Assembly: GCF_004363095.1 (NCBI RefSeq)
Contig: NZ_SNYO01000002.1
Span: 620,001 to 684,000, forward strand
From: Actinomycetospora succinea
GTDB taxonomy: Bacteria > Actinomycetota > Actinomycetes > Mycobacteriales > Pseudonocardiaceae
Length of the DNA stretch: 64,000 nucleotides
Reading direction: 5' to 3'
In this document: positions 25,721 to 33,770 of the stretch, piece by piece
How the letters are laid out: the number at the start of each line of letters is the position of its first letter
How positions within the stretch are numbered: the first letter of the stretch is position 1
Notes under the pieces: generated by a model
Databases searched by the model: none
What the model saw: only the letters and a program-made list of their open reading frames with translations
What the model was told of the DNA's origin: nothing
Made by a program: the position numbers and the translations under genes

Positions 25721-27805
25721 GTGAGCACCGACTGGGACCGGGTCCTCGCGCCGCGCTCGGTCGCCCTCATCGGCGCCACCGGCCGTGCGGACAACCCCAT
25801 GGCGCGCCCGCTGCGCTGGCTCACCGAGCGGGGCTTCGCCGGACGGGTGCACCCGGTCAACCCGAAGTACGCCGAGCTGGGCGGGGTGCCGTGCGTCGCC
25901 TCGCTCGCCGAGGTCCCGGGCGGCGTCGACCTCGCGCTCGCCCTCGTCCCCGCCGAGCGGGCCGCCGCCGCCGTCACCGAGGCCGGGGCGGCCGGCGCGG
26001 CCGCGGTGGTCGTGTTCGCGTCCGGGTTCGCCGAGGTCGGCGACGAGGGCCGGGCGCTGCAGGACGAGCTGGTCGCCGCCGCGCGCGCGGCCGGCACCCG
26101 CGTCCTCGGGCCCAACTGCCAGGGCCTCTACGACGCGCGCAGCCGCCTGTTCGCGACGTTCACCGGCGCCGGCGAGCGCCCGCTGACCGGCTCCAGCGGC
26201 ATCGCCTACGTCGGGCAGAGCGGGGCGATCGGGGGCTCGGTGCTCGACGTCGCCGCCGAGCGCGGGCTCGACCTGTCGGCCTGGGTCAGCACCGGCAACG
26301 AGGCCGACGTGTCGCTCACCGAGATCGGGCGCCACCTCGTCGCCAACCCCGAGATCACGGTGCTCACCGTCTACGCCGAGTCGCTGCCCGACCCCGACGA
26401 CTACGCCGCGCTCGCGGCCGAGGCCCGGGCGCACGCCACGGCCCTGGTCGTCCTGCGCTCCGGGCGCTCCGAGCCCGGGCGGCGCGCCGCGGTCTCGCAC
26501 ACCGGCGCGATGCTCGGCGACGACACGGCCTTCCGCCTGGTCTCGCGCCGCCACGGCGTGGTGCTCGTCGACGACGTCGAGGAGCTGCTCGCGGCCGCCA
26601 CCATGCTGCGGGGCCGGCACGGGCCCGCCGGGCGCTCGGTCGGGCTGGTCACGAGCTCGGGCGGCGCCGGCATCCTCGCCGCCGACCGGGCCAGCGACGC
26701 CGGACTCGCGGTCCCCGAGCTGACCGCCGAGACCCAGGAGAAGCTCGCCCGCCTCGTGCCCGCCTTCGGCGCGGTGGCCAACCCCGTCGACGTCACCGCG
26801 CAGCTGTTCAACGACGGCGGCGAGTTCGGCGAGGTCTGCGGCATCGTGCGCGCCGACGCGTCGGTGGACGCGGTGCTCGTGCTGCTGACGATGCTCGTCG
26901 GCGAGACCGCGGTGGCGCTCGCCCGCGACCTCGCCGCCACCGTCGCCGAGCAGGGCCCCGACGCCCCGCCCGTCGCCGTCGTCTGGATGGCCGGCGAGGA
27001 CGGCACCGCGCCCGCCCGGGCGCTGCTGCGCGAGGCCGGCATCCCGGTGTTCTCGTCGATCGCGCTCGCGGTGCGGGTGCTCGACGCCGTCGCAGCGCCG
27101 CCCGGAGCGGTCCCGGCACCGACCGCTCCCCTCGACCCGGTCCCCGGCGACGGCTGGGACCTGCTCGACGCGCTGGGCGTGCGGCGGGCGCGGTCGCTGC
27201 GGTCCTCCGACCCGGCCGGCGACGTCGCCGAGCTCGGCGGCACCGCCGTCCTCAAGGCCGAGGGGCTCGAGCACAAGACGGAGTCCGGGGCGGTCCGGCT
27301 CGGCGTCCGGACGAGCGAGGCGGCCGCGGTGCACGCCGAGCTGGCCGCGCTGCCGGGCGTCACCGGCGTGCTCGTGCAGGAGCAGGTGCCGGCCGGGGTG
27401 GAGCTGCTGGTGTCGGTGGACGGCGGGCGGGACGGCTGGCCGCCGGTGCTCACGGTCGGGCACGGCGGCACGGCCACCGAGGTGCACCGCGACGTCGTCC
27501 ACGCCCTCGCGCCGGTCACGCCCGAGACGGCGCGGACCATGCTGGGCGAGCTGCGCTGCTGGCCGCTGCTGGAAGGTCACCGCGGCGCCCCGGGCGTGGA
27601 CCTCGACGCCGCCGTCGACGCGATCGTCCGCCTCTCCCGCGCGTGCGACGTCCCCGGGCTCGGCGAGCTGGAGGTCAACCCGCTGGTCCTCCGGCCGGCG
27701 AGTCGTACCAGCGATGCGGCTTCGCTGGCGTCAGAAGCCAGGATCGCCACACGCTCGGATCCGCGACACGCCGTGGCGGTCGACGTGCTCAGGACGGAGA
27801 AGTAG
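25721..27805 (+). CDS. Acyl-CoA synthetase (NDP-forming type) with in-frame repeat insertion
   Basis: 694 residues. Domains: CoA-binding Rossmann (1-130, GATGRADNPMARP), succinyl-CoA ligase-like flavodoxin domains (about 145-450) with the phospho-His segment VSHTGAMLGDD near 257, and a C-terminal ATP-grasp domain (about 480-690, VLKAEGLEHKTESGAVRLG, ELEVNPLVLRP). This layout is shared by ADP-forming acetyl-CoA synthetases and pimeloyl-CoA synthetase-like ligases that activate organic acids. Between NPLVLRPA and AVAVDVL lie about 24 extra residues (RTSDAASLASEARIATRSDP) encoded by the 72-bp repeat at 27702; relatives normally pass straight from NPL to AVAVDV. Leaderless GTG start. First gene of a five-gene operon. 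Confidence 0.88.
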   Translation: MSTDWDRVLAPRSVALIGATGRADNPMARPLRWLTERGFAGRVHPVNPKYAELGGVPCVASLAEVPGGVDLALALVPAERAAAAVTEAGAAGAAAVVVFASGFAEVGDEGRALQDELVAAARAAGTRVLGPNCQGLYDARSRLFATFTGAGERPLTGSSGIAYVGQSGAIGGSVLDVAAERGLDLSAWVSTGNEADVSLTEIGRHLVANPEITVLTVYAESLPDPDDYAALAAEARAHATALVVLRSGRSEPGRRAAVSHTGAMLGDDTAFRLVSRRHGVVLVDDVEELLAAATMLRGRHGPAGRSVGLVTSSGGAGILAADRASDAGLAVPELTAETQEKLARLVPAFGAVANPVDVTAQLFNDGGEFGEVCGIVRADASVDAVLVLLTMLVGETAVALARDLAATVAEQGPDAPPVAVVWMAGEDGTAPARALLREAGIPVFSSIALAVRVLDAVAAPPGAVPAPTAPLDPVPGDGWDLLDALGVRRARSLRSSDPAGDVAELGGTAVLKAEGLEHKTESGAVRLGVRTSEAAAVHAELAALPGVTGVLVQEQVPAGVELLVSVDGGRDGWPPVLTVGHGGTATEVHRDVVHALAPVTPETARTMLGELRCWPLLEGHRGAPGVDLDAAVDAIVRLSRACDVPGLGELEVNPLVLRPASRTSDAASLASEARIATRSDPRHAVAVDVLRTEK
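27702..27773 (+). repeat. 72-bp dispersed repeat inside a coding sequence
   Basis: Same element as 11697-11768 (reverse orientation), 60 of 72 positions identical by hand count. Core CCAGCGATGC-G-GCTTCGCTGG keeps the palindrome with one mismatch. 72 is a multiple of three, so the host gene remains open and gains about 24 codons. Confidence 0.8.
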
Positions 27806-28543
27806 ATGGGCTCCATCGGTCTCGAGATCACCGACGGCGTCGCGGTCCTGACCGTCGACGCCCCCGACGTCCGCAACGCGCTGACCCCGGTGATGGGCCG
27901 CGAGCTGGCCGACGCGTGCGACACCGTCGACGCCGACCGTTCCGTCGGCGCCGCCGTCGTCCGCGGCGCGAACGGCACGTTCTGCTCGGGCGCCGACCGC
28001 CGCACCTGGAACCCCGGCGCCGACCAGGCCGAGGACGGCGCCTTCCGCGACACCGGCGCGGTCTACGGCGCGTTCCGGCGCGTCGGCACCCTCGCCGTCC
28101 CGACGATCGCCGCCGTCCGCGGCGCCGCGGTCGGTGCCGGGATCAACCTCATGCTCGCCACCGACCTGCGCGTCGTCGCCCGCGACGCCCGCCTCCTCGC
28201 GGGCTTCCTGCGCATCGGCCTGCACCCCGGCGGCGGCTTCTTCACGATCGCGAACCGCACCGCCGGCCGCGAGGCGACCGCCGCGATGGGCCTGTTCGGC
28301 GAGGAGATCGACGGCACCCGGGCGGCCGAGATCGGGCTGGCCTGGCGCGCGGTCGCCGACGAGGACGTCGACGACACCGCCCTCGCGCTCGCGGCCGTGC
28401 CGGCGAAGGATCCGGACCTGGCCCGCGAGGCCGCGCGCTCGTTCCGCACCGAGACCGGCCCGCCGGGCCTGCCGTGGGACGCGGCCGTCGAGTTCGAGCG
28501 CGCCACGCAGATGTGGAGCCAGCGCCGGAGGGGAACCCAGTGA
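27806..28543 (+). CDS. Enoyl-CoA hydratase/isomerase family protein (first)
   Basis: 245 residues, crotonase fold: ITDGVAVLTVDAPDVRNALTP, oxyanion-hole segments FCSGADRRTW and AAVRGAAVGAGINLMLATDLRV. In the catalytic region GFLRIGLHPGGGFF the usual hydratase glutamates are not evident, so it may be an isomerase, thioesterase-like or C-C hydrolase member rather than a classic hydratase. ATG directly follows the stop of the ligase gene (TAGATG), so it is co-translated. The start of the next gene overlaps its stop (GTGA). Confidence 0.85.
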   Translation: MGSIGLEITDGVAVLTVDAPDVRNALTPVMGRELADACDTVDADRSVGAAVVRGANGTFCSGADRRTWNPGADQAEDGAFRDTGAVYGAFRRVGTLAVPTIAAVRGAAVGAGINLMLATDLRVVARDARLLAGFLRIGLHPGGGFFTIANRTAGREATAAMGLFGEEIDGTRAAEIGLAWRAVADEDVDDTALALAAVPAKDPDLAREAARSFRTETGPPGLPWDAAVEFERATQMWSQRRRGTQ

Positions 28544-29685
28544 TCTTCGACCCGACCCCGCTGTCCGCCGACGAGGAGAAGCTGCGCGAGGAGGTCCGCG
28601 CGTTCCTCGCCGACACCCTCCCCGACGGCTTCCGGCCCGGACTGGGCCTCGGCGGGCGCCACGACCCGGAGTTCACGCGCACGCTCGCGAAGCGCGGCTG
28701 GGTGGGCATGTCGATCCCCACCCGGTACGGCGGCGCGGGCGCCAGCACGGTGCGCCGATTCGTCGTCATCGAGGAGCTGCTCGCCGCGGGCGCCCCGATC
28801 GCCGCGCACTGGATCGCCGAGCGCCAGTCCGCGCCCGCCTTCCTGCGCTTCGGCACCGAGGAGCAGCGCGAGTGGTTCCTGCCCCGGATCGCGGCCGGCG
28901 AGTGCTGGTTCTCGCTCGGCATGAGCGAGCCCGACGCCGGCTCCGACCTCGCGTCGGTGCGCACCGCGGCCACCCGCGTCGACGGTGGCTGGCGCGTCAC
29001 CGGCACCAAGGTGTGGACCACCAACGCCCACCTCAACCACTTCGCCGCGATGCTCTGCCGCACGACCCCGCAGGGCGAGGGCGATCGTCACGCCGGGCTC
29101 TCGCAGCTCATCGTCGACCTGTCCGACGAGGACGTGCACGTCTCGCCGATCCCGCTGATCGACGGCGAGGAGCACGTCAACGAGGTCGTGCTCGACGGCG
29201 TGTTCGTCCCCGACGAGCGGGTGCTCGGCGAGGTCGGGCAGGGCTGGGCGCAGGTCACCGCCGAGCTCGCCCACGAGCGCTCGGGCCCCGACCGCTACCT
29301 CTCGGTCCTCGGCCTCTACCGCGCGTTCCTCGACGTCCACGGGCGCGTCCCCGACGACGTCCGCGCCGCCGCGATCGGACGGATCGGCGCGCAGATGTGG
29401 ACGATCCGCCAGCTCTCCCTGGCCGTCGCGCGCGCCCTCGACGAGGGCGAGGCCCCCGCGGTGGAGGCGTCGCTGGTCAAGGACATCGGCACCACGTTCG
29501 AGCAGCAGGTCGTCGAGACGCTGCGCGACGCCGCGGGCGGCGAGATCGACCCGGGAGGCCCGACGATGTTCGACGTGCTGCTCGCCGAGTGCGTGCTCAA
29601 CGCCCCGACGTGGACGCTGCGCGGCGGCACCACCGAGGTGCTGCGCGGGATCGCCGCCAAGGCGCTGACGCGGGGTGCGCGATGA
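28540..29685 (+). CDS. Acyl-CoA dehydrogenase, subunit 1 of an adjacent pair
   Basis: 381 residues. Family motifs: GWVGMSIPTRYGGAGAS in the N-terminal helical domain, WFSLGMSEPDAGSDLAS and WRVTGTKVWTTNAHLNH around the FAD site, and the C-terminal RGGTTEVLRGIAAKAL. It oxidises an acyl-CoA to the enoyl-CoA with FAD. GTG 28540 overlaps the previous stop and has GGAGGGG upstream. The following gene encodes a second, shorter and divergent acyl-CoA dehydrogenase with a 4-bp overlap. Such pairs form heterotetramers in mycobacterial sterol and acid catabolism, so a heteromeric enzyme is likely. Confidence 0.92.
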   Translation: MIFDPTPLSADEEKLREEVRAFLADTLPDGFRPGLGLGGRHDPEFTRTLAKRGWVGMSIPTRYGGAGASTVRRFVVIEELLAAGAPIAAHWIAERQSAPAFLRFGTEEQREWFLPRIAAGECWFSLGMSEPDAGSDLASVRTAATRVDGGWRVTGTKVWTTNAHLNHFAAMLCRTTPQGEGDRHAGLSQLIVDLSDEDVHVSPIPLIDGEEHVNEVVLDGVFVPDERVLGEVGQGWAQVTAELAHERSGPDRYLSVLGLYRAFLDVHGRVPDDVRAAAIGRIGAQMWTIRQLSLAVARALDEGEAPAVEASLVKDIGTTFEQQVVETLRDAAGGEIDPGGPTMFDVLLAECVLNAPTWTLRGGTTEVLRGIAAKALTRGAR

Positions 29686-30737
29686 GCGCCGGGGCCGATC
29701 TGCGCGAGGTCCGCGACGCCGTCGCCGACCTGCTCGCCGACCGCGTCTCCCCGGAGGTCCTCGAGGCCGCCGAGCGCGACGGCTGGGCCGCCGGGGTGTG
29801 GGAGCCGCTGCACGCGGGCGGGTTCACGACGGTCGGCGTCCCCGAGTCCGCGGGAGGCGCGGGCGGCTCGGTGGCCGAGGCGTGCGCGGTGCTCGAGGCC
29901 GCCGGTGCCGCGGCCGCGCCGGTGCCCGTCGCCGAGACCGGGCTGCTGGCCGGGCGCCTGCTCGCCTCCGCCGGTCTCGCGCTGCCGGACGGGGCGCTGA
30001 CGACCGGCACCGGTGACGTCCGGTTGCGCGACGGGTCCCTGGCGGGCCGGCTCGCGCGGGTCCCGTGGGCGTCGGCCTCGTCCCGGATCGCGGTGCTCGC
30101 CGACGGTCCCGACGGCGTGGTGGTCGCGGTCGTCGACCCGGCCGCCGCCCGCATCTCCGCTGGTCACAACCTCGCCGGCGAGCCCCGCGAGAGCGTCGAC
30201 CTCGACGGCGTCGTCCCCGAGACCACCGCCCCGGCGCCCGCCGACGCCCGCGACCTCCTGGCCCGCCGCGGCTCCCTCGCGCGCGCCGCGCAGATCGCCG
30301 GCGCCGCCCGCCGGGTCCTCGAGGTCACCGTCACCTACACCGGCGAGCGCGTGCAGTTCGGGCGCCCGGTCTCGAAGTTCCCGGCCGTCGCCGACCACCT
30401 CGTCCGCCTCGCCGAGCAGGCCGAGATGGCGGCGATGGCCGCGCGGTCCGCGGCGGTCGGCGCCGGCCCGGACGGCGAGCCGGCGGAGCTCGACGTCGCT
30501 GCCGCGTCCGCCGTCGCCTCCGAGGCGGCCGGCCTCGTCGCCGCGGCTGCGCACCAGGCGACCGGGGCGATGGGCGTGACCCGCGAGTTCTCGCTCGGCG
30601 TCCTGACCCGGCGGCTCTGGTCCTGGCGCGACGAGTGGGGCGGTGAACGGGCGTGGTCGACGCGGCTCGGCCACACCCTCGCCGCGGGCGGCCCGGAGGC
30701 GCTGTGGCCGACGATCTCCCGCGGAGTGAGGGTCTGA
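29682..30737 (+). CDS. Acyl-CoA dehydrogenase-like protein, subunit 2
   Basis: 351 residues. It has the helical N-terminal domain (FTTVGVPESAGGAGG) and a C-terminal domain (GERVQFGRPVSKFPAVADHLVRLAE, HQATGAMGVTREFSLGVLTRRLW), but the middle beta domain is short and lacks the MSEPDAGSD motif, so FAD and substrate contacts are incomplete. Together with the 4-bp overlap to subunit 1 this fits the non-catalytic partner of a heteromeric acyl-CoA dehydrogenase. ATG 29682. One base separates its stop from the next start. Confidence 0.87.
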   Translation: MSAGADLREVRDAVADLLADRVSPEVLEAAERDGWAAGVWEPLHAGGFTTVGVPESAGGAGGSVAEACAVLEAAGAAAAPVPVAETGLLAGRLLASAGLALPDGALTTGTGDVRLRDGSLAGRLARVPWASASSRIAVLADGPDGVVVAVVDPAAARISAGHNLAGEPRESVDLDGVVPETTAPAPADARDLLARRGSLARAAQIAGAARRVLEVTVTYTGERVQFGRPVSKFPAVADHLVRLAEQAEMAAMAARSAAVGAGPDGEPAELDVAAASAVASEAAGLVAAAAHQATGAMGVTREFSLGVLTRRLWSWRDEWGGERAWSTRLGHTLAAGGPEALWPTISRGVRV

Positions 30738-30738
30738 C

Positions 30739-31524
30739 GTGCGCACGGAGAACGGCCTCGTCGTCGAGGTCGCCGACCGGGTCGCGACGGTGACCCTGGA
30801 CCGGCCCGAGCGTCTCAACGCGCTCTCGACCGGTCTCCAGCGCGACCTCGTCGCCGCGTTCGACGGGTTCGCCGACGACCCCGACGTCTGGGTCGTCGTC
30901 CTCACCGGCGCCGGGGAGCGGGCGTTCTGCGCGGGGGTCGACCTGCGGGAGATCCGCGAGAACGACACCGCCTCGGACAGAGGTCTGCGACCGATGGGCG
31001 GCGTGTCTCGCAACGTCTTCGAGACCGTCCTCGAGTGCCCGCGGCCGACGATCGCCGCGATCAACGGCTGGGCCCTCGGCGGCGGCTTCGAGCTCGCCCT
31101 GGCGTGCGACATCCGGCTGGTCGCCGACCACGCCCGCGTCGGTCTCCCCGAGGCCAAGCGGGGCATGGGCGCGAACTTCGGCGCCCACCTCGTGAGCCGC
31201 ATGCTCCCGCCCGGCATCGCCTACGAGATCCTCTACACCGGCGACGACATCGCCCCCGACGACGCCGCCCGCTGGGGCCTGGTCAACCGCGTCGTCCCGG
31301 GCGCCGAGCTCGCCGGCGATGCGGCATCGCTGGCGTCGCGCATCGCCGCCAACGCCCCGCTGACCGTGCGTCGCTACAAGGCCGCGCTGGGCAAGGGCGC
31401 CTCGCTGCCCCTGTCGGCGGCGCTGCGCCTCGACGTCGGCCCGGACCCGTACACCAGCGAGGACCGCGTCGAGGGCGTCGCGGCGTTCGTCGAGAAGCGG
31501 GACCCGGTCTGGCGCGCGCGCTGA
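30739..31524 (+). CDS. Enoyl-CoA hydratase (crotonase family, second)
   Basis: 261 residues. Crotonase features: VATVTLDRPERLNALS, FCAGVDLREI, NGWALGGGFELALACDIRL and a Glu-containing VGLPEAKRGMGANFG region. It probably hydrates the enoyl-CoA made by the dehydrogenase pair. GTG 30739 follows the previous stop by one base. Within it, bases 31316-31337 are identical over 22 nt to the core of the 72-bp repeat, encoding DAASLAS at a place where length is normal for the family. Last gene of the acyl-CoA operon. Confidence 0.9.
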   Translation: MRTENGLVVEVADRVATVTLDRPERLNALSTGLQRDLVAAFDGFADDPDVWVVVLTGAGERAFCAGVDLREIRENDTASDRGLRPMGGVSRNVFETVLECPRPTIAAINGWALGGGFELALACDIRLVADHARVGLPEAKRGMGANFGAHLVSRMLPPGIAYEILYTGDDIAPDDAARWGLVNRVVPGAELAGDAASLASRIAANAPLTVRRYKAALGKGASLPLSAALRLDVGPDPYTSEDRVEGVAAFVEKRDPVWRAR

Positions 31525-31589
31525 CCCGTGTGATCCAGCCGTGTGATCTGGACGACGCGCGGGGACGCGCACAGCGGGTACTCGGCCGT

Positions 31590-32228
31590 GTGGACGTCAC
31601 CGTGTTCGGCGGCACCGGCAAGATCGGCCGCCTCGTCGTGGAACGCCTGCTCGACGAGGGTCACGAGGTCACCGCGCTGGTGCGCTCGCCCGAGAAGCTG
31701 ACCATCGAGGACCCGCATCTCGACGTCGTCGTCGCCGAGCTGGACGACGCGCCGGCGATCCGGAAGGTCGTCGACGGCGCCGACGCCGTGATCAGCGCCC
31801 TCGGTCCCGCGATCGACCCGTTCCTGCGCGCCGGTCCCCTGACCGACGCGACGCGGACGATCGTCGACGCCATGCACGAGTCCGGCGTGCGGCGACTGAT
31901 CGCCCTCGGGACCGTCAGCGTCCCCGACCCCCGCGACCGCCCGAGCGTGATCGAGCGCCTCGTCCCGGTCGGGATCGGGCTGCTGATCCCGGGCGCGCTG
32001 AAGGAGGTCCAGGGGATCAGCGAGGTCGTCGCGACCTCGGGCCTGGACTGGACGCTGGCCCGGATGACGGCCCCGGTCGACATCCCCTCGAACGGCACGC
32101 AGCGCGCCGGGTTCCTCGGCCGCGACGACGTCGGGACCCCGATGGCGCGCGTCGACGTCGCGGCGTTCCTCGTCGATCAGCTCACCGACGAGCGCTTCAT
32201 CGGCGCGGCGCCGGCCATCAGCAACTAG
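31590..32228 (+). CDS. NAD(P)H-binding atypical SDR
   Basis: 212 residues. VDVTVFGGTGKIGRLVVERL is the TGxxGxxG-type cofactor loop of atypical SDRs (NmrA/BVR-B group), followed by VTALVRSPEKL and ADAVISALGP; no Tyr-x-x-x-Lys pair is evident. Members act as NADPH-dependent flavin or quinone reductases or as redox sensors. GTG 31590 was chosen because the Rossmann fold starts there; GTG 31530 would add 20 residues. Whether it belongs to the acyl-CoA operon, whose last gene ends 65 bp before, is unclear. Confidence 0.8.
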   Translation: MDVTVFGGTGKIGRLVVERLLDEGHEVTALVRSPEKLTIEDPHLDVVVAELDDAPAIRKVVDGADAVISALGPAIDPFLRAGPLTDATRTIVDAMHESGVRRLIALGTVSVPDPRDRPSVIERLVPVGIGLLIPGALKEVQGISEVVATSGLDWTLARMTAPVDIPSNGTQRAGFLGRDDVGTPMARVDVAAFLVDQLTDERFIGAAPAISN

Positions 32229-32232
32229 TCGC

Positions 32233-32598
32233 TCACCCGCGCCCCCGGAAGTCCTCCTCGAGGGTCTGTTCCCGCTGACGCCTGCGTGCGCGCTCCAGCG
32301 CCAGCGCCGTCAGCCCGTACACCCCGCCGAGGACCAGCAGGAAGATCCCGATCCGGACGACGACCAGCTGGACCCCGGCGAGGCCGAGGTCCGCGCTCGC
32401 CACCAGGGTCAGCAGGCCCAGGGCGAACAGGTAGTAGAGGGTGACCAGCAGGTAGTTCAGCGAGGCCGAGAGCGACCGGTCCCCGTAGACCTCCGCGAGG
32501 AAGTCGCGGGCGATCCGGCGCAGGAGCACGCCCACCACCACCGTGATGACGATGCCGACGACCACCGTCGTCACGAAGCTCGCCGTCGAGACCCCCAT
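32233..32598 (-). CDS. Small membrane protein, unknown
   Basis: 121 residues, not recognised. Three predicted transmembrane helices (about 8-26, 48-66, 78-98), an N-terminal amphipathic stretch between helix 1 and 2, and a basic C-terminus (RARRRQREQ). ATG 32598. It converges with the SDR gene with 4 bp between stops. Upstream 124 bp hold no gene and no clear signal. Confidence 0.7.
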   Translation of the reverse strand: MGVSTASFVTTVVVGIVITVVVGVLLRRIARDFLAEVYGDRSLSASLNYLLVTLYYLFALGLLTLVASADLGLAGVQLVVVRIGIFLLVLGGVYGLTALALERARRRQREQTLEEDFRGRG

Positions 32599-32722
32599 CG
32601 GTGACCGCCCTCGTTGGTCCGGTGCGCGATGGGTCCGGCAGCGACGTGGGGCCTCAGAGCGCGCGGCGTACCGATCGGGCTACCCGGACCCGGTCCGCCA
32701 CCAACCCGGGGCCGCTCGGTCG

Positions 32723-33094
32723 CTAGCCGCGCTTCTCGTCCCCGTCCGACGAGGACGACCGCGACCCCGGCACGACCTGCGACTCCAGGCGCGCCCAGGT
32801 CGCGCTCCACTCCGCCAGCGGCACGAGCAGGCGCTGCAACACCTGGAGCTGCTCGTCGAAGGCCGCGAGCTGGCTCTGCATGGCGGCGACGGCGTCGCGC
32901 TGCGCCTGGATCGCCGTGCGCATCGCCCCGAGCTGCGCCGCCGACATCGCGCCCGGGTGCGTCGCGACCTCGGGCAGCGCCGGCAGCTCGCTGAGCGGCG
33001 CACCGGCCGCGCGGACCACGTTCTCGGCCATGCCGCGCAGGCCGCTGATGACACCCCACAGCGGGTTCTGCCCGCCCGACGGCTCCTCGCTCAT
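32723..33094 (-). CDS. Small helical protein, unknown
   Basis: 123 residues, not recognised. WGVISGLRGMAENVVRAAG is followed by a long predicted coiled coil (about 48-110, SAAQLGAMRTAIQAQRDAV and LAAFDEQLQVLQRLL) and a Ser/Asp-rich tail. No signal or membrane segment. Such proteins include polyhydroxyalkanoate granule-associated helpers, but that match is only in general character. ATG 33094; same strand and close to the SRPBCC gene, so perhaps one operon. Confidence 0.65.
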   Translation of the reverse strand: MSEEPSGGQNPLWGVISGLRGMAENVVRAAGAPLSELPALPEVATHPGAMSAAQLGAMRTAIQAQRDAVAAMQSQLAAFDEQLQVLQRLLVPLAEWSATWARLESQVVPGSRSSSSDGDEKRG

Positions 33095-33111
33095 GCCCGG
33101 TGGATACCCGT

Positions 33112-33741
33112 TCAGACCTCCGCGCCCGTGTAGAACGCGACCGTGCGGTCGGCGCGGGCCTCGGCCTCCCCGCGCTCCATGCCGGACGCGACGCTCGCCT
33201 CGGCCCACGCGCGTCCGCTGCCGAGGACGAACAGCCGCCCCTCGTCGGACGCCGACCACTCCTCCGCCTGCTCGGGCGTGACGCCGGCGCCGGTCCCGAG
33301 GTGCAGGCCCAGCCCCAGCAGCCCGAGGTCCCACCCGATCCCCGCGGCGCCCGGGCCGTAGATGCGCCAGTGGTCGTCGTCGACGTGCGCGATGTGGGTC
33401 AGTGTGAAGCGCGCGCCGTCGCCGTCGGGGGTCAGCCGCACCTCGATCCAGCTGACCCCGCCCCCGAACTCCCACGTCGCGTCGAAGCCGCTCGGCGGGT
33501 CGCAGGCGGTGACGGTGCCGCCGGCGTTGCCCTCGAGCTGGTACTGCCCGCCGAGGCGCAGCTCGCCGCTGACCGGCAGGAACCAGCGGCCGATGCGGTC
33601 GGCCTCGGTGCACGCGGACCAGAGGTCGGCGACGTCGGTGGGGAACGCGCGGCTCAGGGTGACGACCGCGGCCTCCCCGGCCTCGAGGGTGCGGGAGCCG
33701 ACGGTGCGGCGGGTCGCCGCGATCTCGTGGTGGACGTCCAT
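33112..33741 (-). CDS. SRPBCC (AHSA1-like) domain protein
   Basis: 209 residues. The START/AHSA1 helix-grip pattern is clear: VTLSRAFPTDVADLWSACTEADRIGRWFLPVSGELRLGG, then SWIEVRLTPDGDGARFTLTHIAHV, and a C-terminal region with WDLGLLGLGLHLG and TPEQAEEW. Members bind hydrophobic ligands and are often paired with an ArsR regulator, which is absent here. ATG 33741 (MDVHHE). An inverted repeat TTGACT-N6-AGTCAA lies just upstream. The MeaB gene ends 25 bp upstream on the same strand. Confidence 0.82.
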   Translation of the reverse strand: MDVHHEIAATRRTVGSRTLEAGEAAVVTLSRAFPTDVADLWSACTEADRIGRWFLPVSGELRLGGQYQLEGNAGGTVTACDPPSGFDATWEFGGGVSWIEVRLTPDGDGARFTLTHIAHVDDDHWRIYGPGAAGIGWDLGLLGLGLHLGTGAGVTPEQAEEWSASDEGRLFVLGSGRAWAEASVASGMERGEAEARADRTVAFYTGAEV

Positions 33742-33752
33742 GCCTATGAGTA

Positions 33753-33770
33753 TTGACTGATATAAGTCAA
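33753..33770. promoter_or_regulatory. Inverted repeat upstream of the SRPBCC gene
   Basis: TTGACT-GATATA-AGTCAA, 6-bp perfect arms, AT-rich for this genome and overlapping the meaB stop codon. It lies 12 bp before the SRPBCC start, so it may be an operator or include promoter elements. Confidence 0.4.

Noticed and set aside
33753-33770. TTGACT as a simple -35 box only
   Set aside because: The exact inverted partner AGTCAA six bases away makes an operator-like palindrome at least as likely; left as a regulatory site of unknown type.
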